The notes under the pieces were generated by a model. It was not told the origin of the DNA, did no database searches, and was given only the letters and a program-made list of their open reading frames with translations. The position numbers and the translations under genes are program-made. DNA of 23,326 nucleotides, from positions 1-23,326 of the forward strand of contig DNTA01000067.1 of NCBI GenBank assembly GCA_003500135.1, in the 5' to 3' direction. This DNA comes from Cytophagales bacterium. GTDB taxonomy: Bacteria > Bacteroidota > Bacteroidia > Cytophagales > Cyclobacteriaceae. This document shows, piece by piece, positions 14,154-22,065 of this stretch (positions within the stretch are counted from its first letter, which is position 1; the number at the start of each line of letters is the position of its first letter).

Positions 14154-16607
14154 ATGAGGAAAATAGTTGAACACAAGAGATTTCGTCCGGCCCTTAACTG
14201 GTTTCGACGGCAAGGTTGGCAAGCCTTTGATTTTCAATTAAAAACCTGGCGTAACTTTTTGGATGGGCAAAATGGTTTACTAAATGCGCCTACGGGCGCC
14301 GGTAAAACATATGCTTTATGGCTGGCTTGTATGTTGGAATTACAGGAAAATGAAGGCCCCAACCCCGGCAAAGGATTAAAATACATTTGGGTCACCCCTA
14401 TTCGTGCACTGGCTTCTGACATAAAAAAAGCAATGGAAGTGGCTATCGGGGGAATGGGGTTGAACTGGGAGGTGGCAATCCGAACCGGAGACACCTCCTC
14501 CTCCGACCGGCAAAGGCTAAAGCGCAAGCCACCGGTTTGCCTCATTACTACTCCGGAAAGCATCCATCTTATGCTAAGTCATAAAGATAGCGCTCAGTAT
14601 TTCAGCCAATTAAAAGCCGTGATAGTAGATGAGTGGCACGAACTGATGAGCACCAAACGGGGTGTTCAAATGGAACTAGCCCTGGCACAATTCACATATA
14701 TCAAGCCCGAACTAAAGATCTGGGGCATATCTGCCACCATTGGCAATATTGAAGAAGCCTTAAAAGTCCTCGTTCACGTTCAGCCGGAGCGTAAATCGGA
14801 TATTATCAAAGCTAAAAGTCAGGAAAAAACGGAATTGTCCACAATACTTCCCGACGATATAAAAAAATTCCCCTGGGCTGGCCATGTAGGCTCCGGGTTG
14901 ATACAAAAGGTGTTGCCCATTATTGAAAAAAGCAATAGCGCCCTCTTCTTTACCAATACCCGGTCACAGGCTGAAATCTGGTATCGAAACATATTGGATG
15001 CAGCCCCGCACCTGGCAGGTATTATGGCGCTACACCACGGCTCCATAGATCCTGACATACGTTTATGGGTTGAAACCGCCCTGAAAGAAGGTAAGCTGAA
15101 ACTGGTAGTTTGTACTTCAAGCCTCGACCTGGGTGTTGATTTCACCCCGGTTGAAACTGTTATCCAGGCAGGCGGGCCCAAGGGCATTTCCCGCTTTTTT
15201 CAGAGGGCTGGGAGAAGTGGCCACCAACCCGGTAAGCTGAGCAAGATCCATTTTATGCCTACCCATGCACTTGAAATCGTAGAAGGCGCTGCCTTGCGAC
15301 TTGCATCCGATCAACAACACCACGAGGAGCGCACGCCTCTTGAGCTAAGTTTCGATGTATTGGTACAGTTTCTCGTCACGCTTGCCGTAGGACAGGGTTT
15401 TGATGAATTACAGGCCTATCATACAGTTAAAAAAAGCCATGCCTACCGGCATTTGAATAAAATCATGTGGGACTGGGTGTTGCAGTTTATTGAAAAGGGC
15501 GGCAGAAGCCTTCAGGAATACGAAGAGTTTGCCCGGGTACACAAAGTGCATGGCCGCTACTATGTTCAATCGCGAAAAGTAGCTTACAGGCATCGGCTTT
15601 CAATAGGAGCCATCGTGAGTGACCCCATGATACGGATCAAGTTTTTATCGGGCGGTACCATAGGCATGGTGGAAGAAAGTTTTATTGCTCAAATGCGCGA
15701 AGGGGATGCCTTCTGGTTTATGGGCAAAAACCTGGAACTGGTACGCATAAAAGATATGACGGCCATTGTGCGCAAATCCAGTAAGAAAAAAGGCGCCATT
15801 CCTCGTTGGATGGGAGGAAAACTACCGCTGTCCTCCAAGCTCAGCGAGCTGATCCGGATTAAGCTTGAAGAAGCCTGTAAAGAGAAATATGAGGGCCCGG
15901 AAATGGAATGCATTGCGCCACTTCTAAAAAAACAGGCAAATCAATCAGCCCTACCGGCAAAAAATGAATTACTGATCGAACATATCCGCTCCCGAGAAGG
16001 GGATCATATTTTCGTTTATCCATTTGAAGGTCGTTTCGTTCATGAAGTTCTTTCAGCCCTTATTGCTTTTAGAATAGCCAGGTTGAAACCCATTACCTTT
16101 TCTATCGCAATGAATGACTACGGTTTTGAATTATTAACTGATCAGGCCTTGCCTATTGAAGAAGCCCTGGAACTTGATCTCTTCAGCGCCGAAAATTTAT
16201 TGGAAGATGTGGAGCAAAGCCTGAACCACAGTGAACTGGCCCGACGGAGATTCAGGGATATTGCCGCTATTTCCGGGTTGGTATTTAAAGGGTTTCCCGG
16301 CAAAACCATCTCCTCCAGACACCTTCAATCATCCTCAGCGCTCATTTATGACGTGTTATCCCAATACGAACCCGATAATTTACTTATTCAGCAGGCAAGA
16401 GAAGAAGTTATCACTTTGCAACTGGATTATCAGAGACTTATTGGGGCAATGCGCAAGATCAACCAGCAAAAAATCATACTGCGAAAACCAGAGCGTTTTA
16501 CACCATTTGCCTTTCCTATTATGGCCGACCGGCTGAGGGAACGACTGACAACGGAAAAGCTGGCAGACCGACTGGCCAGAATGCAAAAAGACATGGTTGG
16601 AAAATAA
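14154..16607 (+). CDS. Ligase-associated DEXH-box helicase (Lhr-type)
   Basis: This 817-residue superfamily-2 helicase shows all key motifs. They are Walker A APTGAGKT (45-52), motif Ib-like ALASDIKK, DEWH (157-160) as motif II, SAT (191-193) as motif III, a CTSSLDLGVDF strand (318-328), and QRAGRSGH (348-355) as motif VI. The N-terminal WFRRQGWQAFDFQ block is the Q-motif region of the ligase-associated Lhr group, and the C-terminal part has the winged-helix/Lhr-like domain. It is thought to unwind DNA in a repair pathway with an ATP-dependent ligase, an exonuclease and PdeM. Length and motifs are complete. PdeM lies downstream, but an inverted DUF2147 gene separates them and the ligase and exonuclease genes are not in this window. 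A -7 box lies just upstream. Confidence 0.9.
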   Translation: MRKIVEHKRFRPALNWFRRQGWQAFDFQLKTWRNFLDGQNGLLNAPTGAGKTYALWLACMLELQENEGPNPGKGLKYIWVTPIRALASDIKKAMEVAIGGMGLNWEVAIRTGDTSSSDRQRLKRKPPVCLITTPESIHLMLSHKDSAQYFSQLKAVIVDEWHELMSTKRGVQMELALAQFTYIKPELKIWGISATIGNIEEALKVLVHVQPERKSDIIKAKSQEKTELSTILPDDIKKFPWAGHVGSGLIQKVLPIIEKSNSALFFTNTRSQAEIWYRNILDAAPHLAGIMALHHGSIDPDIRLWVETALKEGKLKLVVCTSSLDLGVDFTPVETVIQAGGPKGISRFFQRAGRSGHQPGKLSKIHFMPTHALEIVEGAALRLASDQQHHEERTPLELSFDVLVQFLVTLAVGQGFDELQAYHTVKKSHAYRHLNKIMWDWVLQFIEKGGRSLQEYEEFARVHKVHGRYYVQSRKVAYRHRLSIGAIVSDPMIRIKFLSGGTIGMVEESFIAQMREGDAFWFMGKNLELVRIKDMTAIVRKSSKKKGAIPRWMGGKLPLSSKLSELIRIKLEEACKEKYEGPEMECIAPLLKKQANQSALPAKNELLIEHIRSREGDHIFVYPFEGRFVHEVLSALIAFRIARLKPITFSIAMNDYGFELLTDQALPIEEALELDLFSAENLLEDVEQSLNHSELARRRFRDIAAISGLVFKGFPGKTISSRHLQSSSALIYDVLSQYEPDNLLIQQAREEVITLQLDYQRLIGAMRKINQQKIILRKPERFTPFAFPIMADRLRERLTTEKLADRLARMQKDMVGK

Positions 16608-16608
16608 A

Positions 16609-16634
16609 AAAAGCATGCCTCAAGACATGCTTTT
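16609..16634. terminator. Bidirectional terminator between helicase and DUF2147 genes
   Basis: A 9-bp stem (AAAAGCATG 16609-16617 with CATGCTTTT 16626-16634) with an 8-nt loop has a T-run on the minus-strand side and T-rich sequence on the plus side. It begins 1 bp after the helicase stop and lies 28 bp past the convergent DUF2147 stop. Confidence 0.85.
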
Positions 16635-16662
16635 CAAATTTTTCTCAATTGGATCCTGGTCT

Positions 16663-17085
16663 TTATTCCGGCCTGGTCCAGTAGGTAGTTCTTCCAAGCA
16701 GGGAAAAACCAATGTAACCTCTTACATACAATGAGCCATCATCCTGGAGCTTCATTATACAATCGTACGTTTTACCGTTTTTTGGGTCGTAGATGGTGCC
16801 TTCTTCATATTCACCATCATCATATTCAAAATCCTTCAGGACGACCATCCCCATCTTTTTGCGCTTGCGTAATTCAGGATCCGGGTTTTCTGAATCATAA
16901 GGGTCGACATCATCTCCTGTACTGTGCCATACAATTTTGCCAAAAAACTTTCCATTTTTCTCGTAAATCTCAATTTTTGCATCCTTTTCTTCGTTGAACC
17001 AAATACCGAGGATGTCGTCAGGAGCAGCGGCTGTGGTCAACTGGATGCCGAGAACAAAAATCAATAATGCTAAAACTTGTTTCAT
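16663..17085 (-). CDS. DUF2147 family exported protein
   Basis: The 140-residue product has a signal peptide (about 1-20, MKQVLALLIFVLGIQLTTAA) and the DUF2147 core: DILGIWFNEEKDAKIEIYE (24-42), then GKIVW, a KMGMVVLKDF strand and GTIYDPKNGKTYDC, ending YVRGYIGFSLLGRTTYWTR. The domain is a small secreted beta-barrel-like fold of unknown function, frequent in Bacteroidota. The frame opens with TTG at 17094, but ATG at 17085 is preferred. It is inserted, in the opposite orientation, between the helicase and PdeM genes. Confidence 0.88.
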   Translation of the reverse strand: MKQVLALLIFVLGIQLTTAAAPDDILGIWFNEEKDAKIEIYEKNGKFFGKIVWHSTGDDVDPYDSENPDPELRKRKKMGMVVLKDFEYDDGEYEEGTIYDPKNGKTYDCIMKLQDDGSLYVRGYIGFSLLGRTTYWTRPE

Positions 17086-17176
17086 GATCTTCAATTTTGT
17101 TGATATTAATTGAATTCAAACTGTTAAACTATTTATTACTGATCACTTTTAGTAACAATTTCTTATTTTTTCTTCT

Positions 17177-17830
17177 TTGAAAGACCTTGAATTACAACAT
17201 TTGCAACAAAAATTATACCTGAGTCCCTATAAAACTCTCTTCTGGGCACAGCAGCATATGCTCATTCTATCGGACCTTCATCTTGGTAAAGCCGCTCATT
17301 TTCGAAAACACGGTATGGCTATCCCAAATAGTGTTCACCTTCCTGATTTCAATAGACTGGAATTGGCGATTGACCAATATAACCCTAAGCAGGTTATGAT
17401 ATTGGGAGATCTATTTCACAGCCGGCATAACAAAGATTGGGAGCGCTGGATAAATTGGATGGGGGTCGTTAAAAATAAAGTGGAAAATTTCGTTTTGGTC
17501 AAAGGGAATCACGATATTCTTGAGGATAATTTATACGCTACCTTCGACCTGGTGGTGGATACTTTTACCAAACCGCCTTACATTTTCACCCATGAGGAAA
17601 CAAAACATAAAAGCCTTTACAATTTATACGGGCATATCCACCCCGGCATTTCAATAAAGGGAAAAGGGAGACAAAGCATTAAGTTACCCTGCTTTTATTT
17701 TGGAAAAAGGCATGGAATCTTACCTGCATTTGGGAATTTTACAGGAATTTACCAGATTTCATATAAATTTGATGATCAGATTTTTGCAATTACCGATAAC
17801 TCAGTTGTTAAGCTGCGGTTAAATAATTAA
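17177..17830 (+). CDS. pdeM: PdeM, ligase-associated DNA damage response phosphoesterase
   Basis: The 217-residue protein is a calcineurin-type metallophosphoesterase. Motifs in order are SDLHLGKAAHFRKHG (D33, H35), GDLFHSRHNKDW (D78), VKGNHDIL (N111, H112), a His in FTHE (139) and GHIHPG (H153, H155). The LHLGKAAHFRKHGMAIP block is specific for PdeM in my judgement. The family acts with an Lhr-type helicase, an ATP-dependent ligase and an exonuclease in a DNA-damage response unit. The start is a TTG at 17177; no ATG exists upstream before the in-frame stop at 17153, and the next Met (residue 28) would cut into the first beta-strand, so TTG is accepted. The gene is separated from the helicase by an inverted DUF2147 gene, so it must have its own promoter. 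Confidence 0.9.
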   Translation: MKDLELQHLQQKLYLSPYKTLFWAQQHMLILSDLHLGKAAHFRKHGMAIPNSVHLPDFNRLELAIDQYNPKQVMILGDLFHSRHNKDWERWINWMGVVKNKVENFVLVKGNHDILEDNLYATFDLVVDTFTKPPYIFTHEETKHKSLYNLYGHIHPGISIKGKGRQSIKLPCFYFGKRHGILPAFGNFTGIYQISYKFDDQIFAITDNSVVKLRLNN

Positions 17831-17887
17831 AAATTTGTGGCTTACAGGTTACATCGCGAATAATTGTCGTATAAAAGGCAGAGGGTA

Positions 17888-18427
17888 ATGAAAGACAAGG
17901 AAATTCTTGCTAAAATAAGCAGTGGGGAAGAATCTGCCCTCGATTACCTGTATAAAAAATACTACAGGATGATGACCAATTTGGTGATCGAAAATAGTGG
18001 TTCTGAGGACGAGGCCAAAGATATTTATCAGGATGCACTGGTAGTATTCTGGCAAAAAGTAAATAATGGTGAGTTAGTCCTCACTTCCAAAATCAGTACT
18101 TATATATACAGTATCTGCCTGAACCTTTGGCGCAAAGAACTGGGCAGAAAGAGCAGATTGGTCCACGAAGAAAAAGACAGGACCGATTTTATAAAAGATG
18201 ATCAGGAAGAACGAATTCGCATTGTTCACGAGTGCATTGATGAATTAGGTGACACATGTAAGAAAATTCTTTCCTATCATTATTTTGACGGCATGTCGAT
18301 GACAGATATTGCTGAAAAGATGGGATATGCCAACACAGACACAGCAAAAACAAAAAAATATAAGTGCAAGGAAAAGTTGTACGAACTAGTGAGATCGAAA
18401 TATTCTAAGAGTGATTTTTTAGATTGA
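17888..18427 (+). CDS. ECF-type RNA polymerase sigma factor
   Basis: The 179-residue product has the two sigma-70 family domains. Region 2 is at about 14-90, with AKDIYQDALVVFWQK (43-57) as the -10-recognition helix. Region 4 is at about 112-170, with a helix-turn-helix around DGMSMTDIAEKMGYANTDTAKTKKYKCKEKL; the quoted part spans residues 134-164 and shows the usual SxxEIAexLg pattern in a variant form. I used ATG 17888 (MKDKEILAKI), preceded by AGAGGG, over the in-frame TTG at 17864. It is followed after 1 bp by a membrane protein whose layout fits an anti-sigma factor. The target genes are unknown. Confidence 0.9.
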   Translation: MKDKEILAKISSGEESALDYLYKKYYRMMTNLVIENSGSEDEAKDIYQDALVVFWQKVNNGELVLTSKISTYIYSICLNLWRKELGRKSRLVHEEKDRTDFIKDDQEERIRIVHECIDELGDTCKKILSYHYFDGMSMTDIAEKMGYANTDTAKTKKYKCKEKLYELVRSKYSKSDFLD

Positions 18428-18428
18428 T

Positions 18429-19337
18429 ATGCACCACAACGCTGAATTTGAATCTTTGGTAAGCCGTTATCTCGAAAATGAGATGAGTGATCTGGAGCGG
18501 TTGGAATTTGAAAACAGGCTGATCAACGAACCCGGCCTGAAAGAAGAATACACCTTTCAGAAAGATGTGATCAATGGCATAAAAGACCATCGAAGATTGT
18601 CGCTGAAAAACAGGCTTGATCAAATTGATCCCCCGGGCGCCACTAACCTGTTCAACTTGAGGAATACTACAATAGTTACTGGTGTAGCTGCCGCAGTTGG
18701 ATTTGCATTGTTTTGGGGTGCAGATCAGCTAGCTACTGAAAAACCGGATTCACCTGTCAATATCACAGCCTCAAACAATACCGAAATTTATATCCCAAAA
18801 AAGGAAGAAATTCCTGCTGTCCCGGAAGTTAAGTTTGAATCGGCAAAAGAAAGTGAAGCAAAAACCGCTAAAAACAACTCTCTTCCGACAGTGAAAAACA
18901 ATACAACTGATGTCAGTGAAAAAACGGAGGAAACTACTCTGGCCAGAAAGCCCGAGATTGTAAAACCGGAAATAATGGAAGAAATAGCAGATAACATTCC
19001 GGATATAGAAACCGAAGACCCGGGAGACATTAATCAACCGGATATTGAGGAAAATGTAAGCCGTACGGAACTGGAAGTGGAAATGCTGAAGGGCAATAAA
19101 AAAACCATTCAATATAAATTCTACAATAGTAAGCTCTATCTAATCGGGGATTTTGATGAGTCGCCTTACGAAATTATTGAATATAATAGTGCATCCGTTG
19201 ATGAGCCTAGATATTATCTCTATTACTATGGCAAGTTCTATTTCCTTAATTCAGGTCAATACAAAGAAACCCCTTTGGTGGAGATCGAAAACGAAGCATT
19301 GATCAGGGAGCTACGCGCCTTACAAAGGGATAAATAA
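18429..19337 (+). CDS. Putative anti-sigma factor, one membrane segment
   Basis: The 302-residue product has a cytoplasmic acidic N-terminal region (1-60: FESLVSRYLENEMSDLERLE, the pattern of the zf-HC2-like anti-sigma opening but without the zinc His/Cys pair). One membrane segment follows at about 80-98 (TIVTGVAAAVGFALFWGA). After it comes a Pro/Glu/Lys-rich periplasmic linker (about 100-215), then a Tyr-rich globular end (215-302, with KFYNSKLYLIGDFDESPYEI). It lies 1 bp after the sigma factor gene, the standard arrangement of ECF sigma/anti-sigma pairs. The role is inferred from position and topology; the lack of zinc ligands means that it would belong to the zinc-free class. The periplasmic part may sense an envelope signal. 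Confidence 0.72.
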   Translation: MHHNAEFESLVSRYLENEMSDLERLEFENRLINEPGLKEEYTFQKDVINGIKDHRRLSLKNRLDQIDPPGATNLFNLRNTTIVTGVAAAVGFALFWGADQLATEKPDSPVNITASNNTEIYIPKKEEIPAVPEVKFESAKESEAKTAKNNSLPTVKNNTTDVSEKTEETTLARKPEIVKPEIMEEIADNIPDIETEDPGDINQPDIEENVSRTELEVEMLKGNKKTIQYKFYNSKLYLIGDFDESPYEIIEYNSASVDEPRYYLYYYGKFYFLNSGQYKETPLVEIENEALIRELRALQRDK

Positions 19338-19405
19338 GCACCTTTTGCAACAGTGATTAATCCCATGCGTCATTCTAATGTCATATTTGCATTATTTATA
19401 TGCAG

Positions 19406-19438
19406 TTTGAGATCGATTGCAAATAATTATTAGCTTTG
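19406..19438 (+). promoter_or_regulatory. Bacteroidota-type promoter of the ftsX-gldC operon
   Basis: TTTG at 19406-19409 and TAGCTTTG at 19431-19438 (exact TAnnTTTG) are separated by 21 bp. Transcription would begin near 19445, about 20 nt before the GTG start of ftsX. This is the best promoter seen in the window. Confidence 0.6.
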
Positions 19439-19465
19439 CAACTCAGCTGAATCAATCTGCAAAAC

Positions 19466-20350
19466 GTGGCAAGGACCAAGAAGAAAAAATTAGGCAGTTA
19501 TCCTTTTGCAAGTGTGGTTTTCTCCATTACGCTGGCATTGTTCGTAATCGGGATTTTTAGCTTTTTGATCCTCTATTCAAACACCCTGGGCGAACAGATC
19601 AGAAGCAATGTCAGGATACAGGTTTACCTGCATAAATTCACCACAGAATCAGATCAACTTCGCATTACGAAGATCTTGAGCAGCAAACCCTATGTTTCTT
19701 CTAACGAGGAAGGATATGCTATTGAATATATTAGTAAAGAAGAGGCTGCAGAAATATTTATTGAAGACACCGGGGAAGATTTTGTGGCCTTCCTGGGCGA
19801 TAATCCTCTGCGCGATGCTTTTAACGTCGGCATTACTACGCCTTATCAGCAAAAAGACAGCCTAAGACACATAAAAGCGGATATTGAAGAAATAGATGGT
19901 GTTTTTGAGGTGGAATATGTTGAAAACTTCATTGAAGAAGTCAATGCCAACCTGACTAAGATCGGTCTTTTACTACTTACCGTATCCATTATTTTACTGG
20001 CCACCATTGTAATTCTTATCAATAATACCATAAAACTCGCACTGTTTTCCCAGCGCTTTTTAATTAGAAGCATGCAACTGGTAGGCGCTAAAACTTCTTT
20101 CATCGTAATGCCCTTTTTGAGGCGATCTCTTTGGCACGGACTTCTATCCGGATTACTTGCCTCGGCCCTGATTTATGCATTGCTCCAGTATGGGAATTCT
20201 CAAATTGAAAATCTCAATTTACTGGCTACAATGGAACAAATAGCGCTTGTATTTTTAAGTTTACTACTATTGGGGAGCATTATCGCTTTTTTCAGTACTT
20301 ACCGTGCCGTAAACAAATATTTAAAAATGTCACTCGACGAACTCTATTGA
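19466..20350 (+). CDS. ftsX: Cell division protein FtsX
   Basis: The 294-residue inner-membrane protein has the FtsX plan. There is a basic cytoplasmic start (MARTKKKKLG), TM1 about 16-37, and a large periplasmic domain about 38-163 that ends EEVNANLTKIG. TM2 (166-188), TM3 (221-241) and TM4 (258-278) follow. With ATPase FtsE it forms an ABC-type complex that controls peptidoglycan hydrolases at the division site; ftsE is not in the window, as is usual for Bacteroidota. The start codon is GTG at 19466, and the promoter above places transcription just upstream. It heads the dense ftsX - DUF3098 - uppP - truB - ribF - gldC run. Confidence 0.92.
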   Translation: MARTKKKKLGSYPFASVVFSITLALFVIGIFSFLILYSNTLGEQIRSNVRIQVYLHKFTTESDQLRITKILSSKPYVSSNEEGYAIEYISKEEAAEIFIEDTGEDFVAFLGDNPLRDAFNVGITTPYQQKDSLRHIKADIEEIDGVFEVEYVENFIEEVNANLTKIGLLLLTVSIILLATIVILINNTIKLALFSQRFLIRSMQLVGAKTSFIVMPFLRRSLWHGLLSGLLASALIYALLQYGNSQIENLNLLATMEQIALVFLSLLLLGSIIAFFSTYRAVNKYLKMSLDELY

Positions 20351-20351
20351 T

Positions 20352-20567
20352 ATGGATAATAAAGACAAATTAGCTTTTCAGAAAGGCAACTATCTGCTAT
20401 TATTAGCCGGAATAGCGCTCTTAATTATTGGATTTTTCCTGATGACACAAGATAAGGAAGACTATGGATTCGGAACATTGGGAATTACCATAGGCCCGAT
20501 TTTTGTTATGCTGGGTTTTATTGTAGAAATCTTTGCTATCTTTTATAAAGGAAAGAAAAAGGAATAA
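20352..20567 (+). CDS. DUF3098 small membrane protein, 71 aa
   Basis: The product has two membrane segments (about 14-31 and 44-64: GTLGITIGPIFVMLGFIVEI) separated by a short acidic loop (DKEDYGFG), with basic ends (KGKKKE). The family is restricted mainly to Bacteroidota and is usually found between ftsX and uppP, as here; function unknown. It starts 1 bp after the ftsX stop and shares a base with the uppP start. Confidence 0.88.
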   Translation: MDNKDKLAFQKGNYLLLLAGIALLIIGFFLMTQDKEDYGFGTLGITIGPIFVMLGFIVEIFAIFYKGKKKE

Positions 20568-21361
20568 TGAGTACCTGGGAAGCCATCCTGCTCGGTATTG
20601 TCCAGGGGTTGACAGAATTTCTTCCAGTGAGTAGTTCAGGGCACATTGAGCTGGGAAAATATATTCTGGGTGTTGAAACGACAGACAACCTTTTGTTTTC
20701 CATTATAGTGCATGGAGCCACAGCATTAAGCACGATTGTAGTTTTTAGAAAAGACATTGCACAAATTGTAAAAGGTTTATTCAATCTCCAATGGAATGAT
20801 GAAAAGGACTTTTCTGCTAAAATACTTTTATCCATGGTTCCGGTTGGAGTTGTGGGTGTGCTTTGGGAAGCAGAAATAGAAGCACTCTTCATCGGCAATG
20901 TTATGCTGGTAGGTTTCATGCTTCTGATCACCGGTTTGTTACTTAGTTTTACTTACTATAAAAAAGCCGGTAACACAAGTGTCAACTATCCCAAATCTTT
21001 ATTAATTGGCCTGGCACAGGCCTTTGCCATTTTCCCAGGCATATCAAGGTCGGGAAGCACTATTTCCACCGCGCTATTGTTGAATATTAGCCGTGAAAAA
21101 GCTGCCCGTTTTTCCTTTTTGATGGTACTCCCACCAATTATCGGCGCTATGTTACTAAAAGTGCAAGATTACATGGAGGTACCCGAAGTGGCCGGTGGCA
21201 TATCTGCCATAGCACTGTCAGCAGGGTTTATTGCTGCTTTTCTGTCGGGTTTATGGGCCTGTAAGTGGATGATTGGCATTGTGAAAAATGGCAAGCTTAT
21301 TTATTTTGCCATCTATTGTTTCATTGTAGGCGCTATTGCACTGGCCTGGTCATTTATATGA
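20567..21361 (+). CDS. uppP: Undecaprenyl-diphosphatase UppP/BacA
   Basis: The 264-residue multi-pass protein recycles the lipid carrier undecaprenyl pyrophosphate, needed for peptidoglycan synthesis; it also contributes to bacitracin resistance. Both catalytic signatures are complete: GIVQGLTEFLPVSSSGH (10-26, with Glu17 and His26) and PGISRSGST (157-165, with Arg161). About seven hydrophobic helices are visible. The start shares the A of the TAATG junction with DUF3098, and the end overlaps truB by 4 bp, so it is translationally coupled on both sides. Confidence 0.95.
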   Translation: MSTWEAILLGIVQGLTEFLPVSSSGHIELGKYILGVETTDNLLFSIIVHGATALSTIVVFRKDIAQIVKGLFNLQWNDEKDFSAKILLSMVPVGVVGVLWEAEIEALFIGNVMLVGFMLLITGLLLSFTYYKKAGNTSVNYPKSLLIGLAQAFAIFPGISRSGSTISTALLLNISREKAARFSFLMVLPPIIGAMLLKVQDYMEVPEVAGGISAIALSAGFIAAFLSGLWACKWMIGIVKNGKLIYFAIYCFIVGAIALAWSFI

Positions 21362-22065
21362 GTCAACAAAACCATCAAGACAACGATAATCCCTTTTTAA
21401 ACAAAGTTTTCCTCGTAGACAAAGATCTTCGCTGGACATCATTCGACGTGGTAAAAAAGCTACGTATTCTGTTTAAAATAAAAAAGATTGGACATGCCGG
21501 CACGCTGGATCCCCTGGCAACGGGTCTTTTGATCTTATGCACTGGAAAAATGACAAAGCGGATTGAAAAATTCATGGCTCAGGAAAAGGAATATACAGGC
21601 ACCATGATCATCGGAAAAACAACTCCTTCTTTTGATCTGGAAACAGAGATAGATAATGAAAAGAATATTGATCATATCACCGAAGACAAAATATATGGTT
21701 CAGTGAGTTCTTTTTTAGGGGCTATTATGCAGGAACCGCCATTGTATTCCGCCATTAGCATAAATGGAGAGCGGGCATATCATAAAGCTCGTCGTGGACA
21801 GCAGGTCAGTATTCAGCCCAGAGAAGTACACTTGCATGAATTTGAAATTACCGGAATCAAACTTCCGGAAGTAGATTTCCGTATCGTATGTTCCAAGGGG
21901 TTTTATGTCCGTAGCCTGGTTCGCGACTTTGGTATAGCGTTGGGCGTTGGAGCACATATGACGGCGCTACGGCGAACACGGATAGGATCATTTACTATTG
22001 AAGAGGCCAAAACCATTGAACAAATTCAACAAGAGGTAGTATCGGCAAGAGATGAAGATTTATAA
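21358..22065 (+). CDS. truB: tRNA pseudouridine(55) synthase TruB
   Basis: The 235-residue protein makes pseudouridine 55 in the T-loop of tRNAs. The catalytic motif GHAGTLDPLATG (45-56) contains the active-site Asp51. Further blocks (GERAYHKARRGQ and VRSLVRDFGIALGVGAHMTALRRT) are typical. It lacks the C-terminal PUA domain of longer TruB forms, as is common in Bacteroidota. The frame reaches an ATG at 21265 inside uppP, but ATG 21358 begins the conserved N-terminus; it overlaps the uppP stop by 4 bp. The gene overlaps ribF by 14 bp. Confidence 0.94.
   Translation: MSQQNHQDNDNPFLNKVFLVDKDLRWTSFDVVKKLRILFKIKKIGHAGTLDPLATGLLILCTGKMTKRIEKFMAQEKEYTGTMIIGKTTPSFDLETEIDNEKNIDHITEDKIYGSVSSFLGAIMQEPPLYSAISINGERAYHKARRGQQVSIQPREVHLHEFEITGIKLPEVDFRIVCSKGFYVRSLVRDFGIALGVGAHMTALRRTRIGSFTIEEAKTIEQIQQEVVSARDEDL

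Noticed and set aside
15117..15323. Minus-strand frames inside the helicase gene
   Set aside because: Shadows of a long gene with full helicase motifs on the other strand.
21265..21357. 31-residue N-terminal extension of truB
   Set aside because: It lies inside uppP, reads as a Cys/His/Trp-rich out-of-frame peptide and is not part of TruB proteins.
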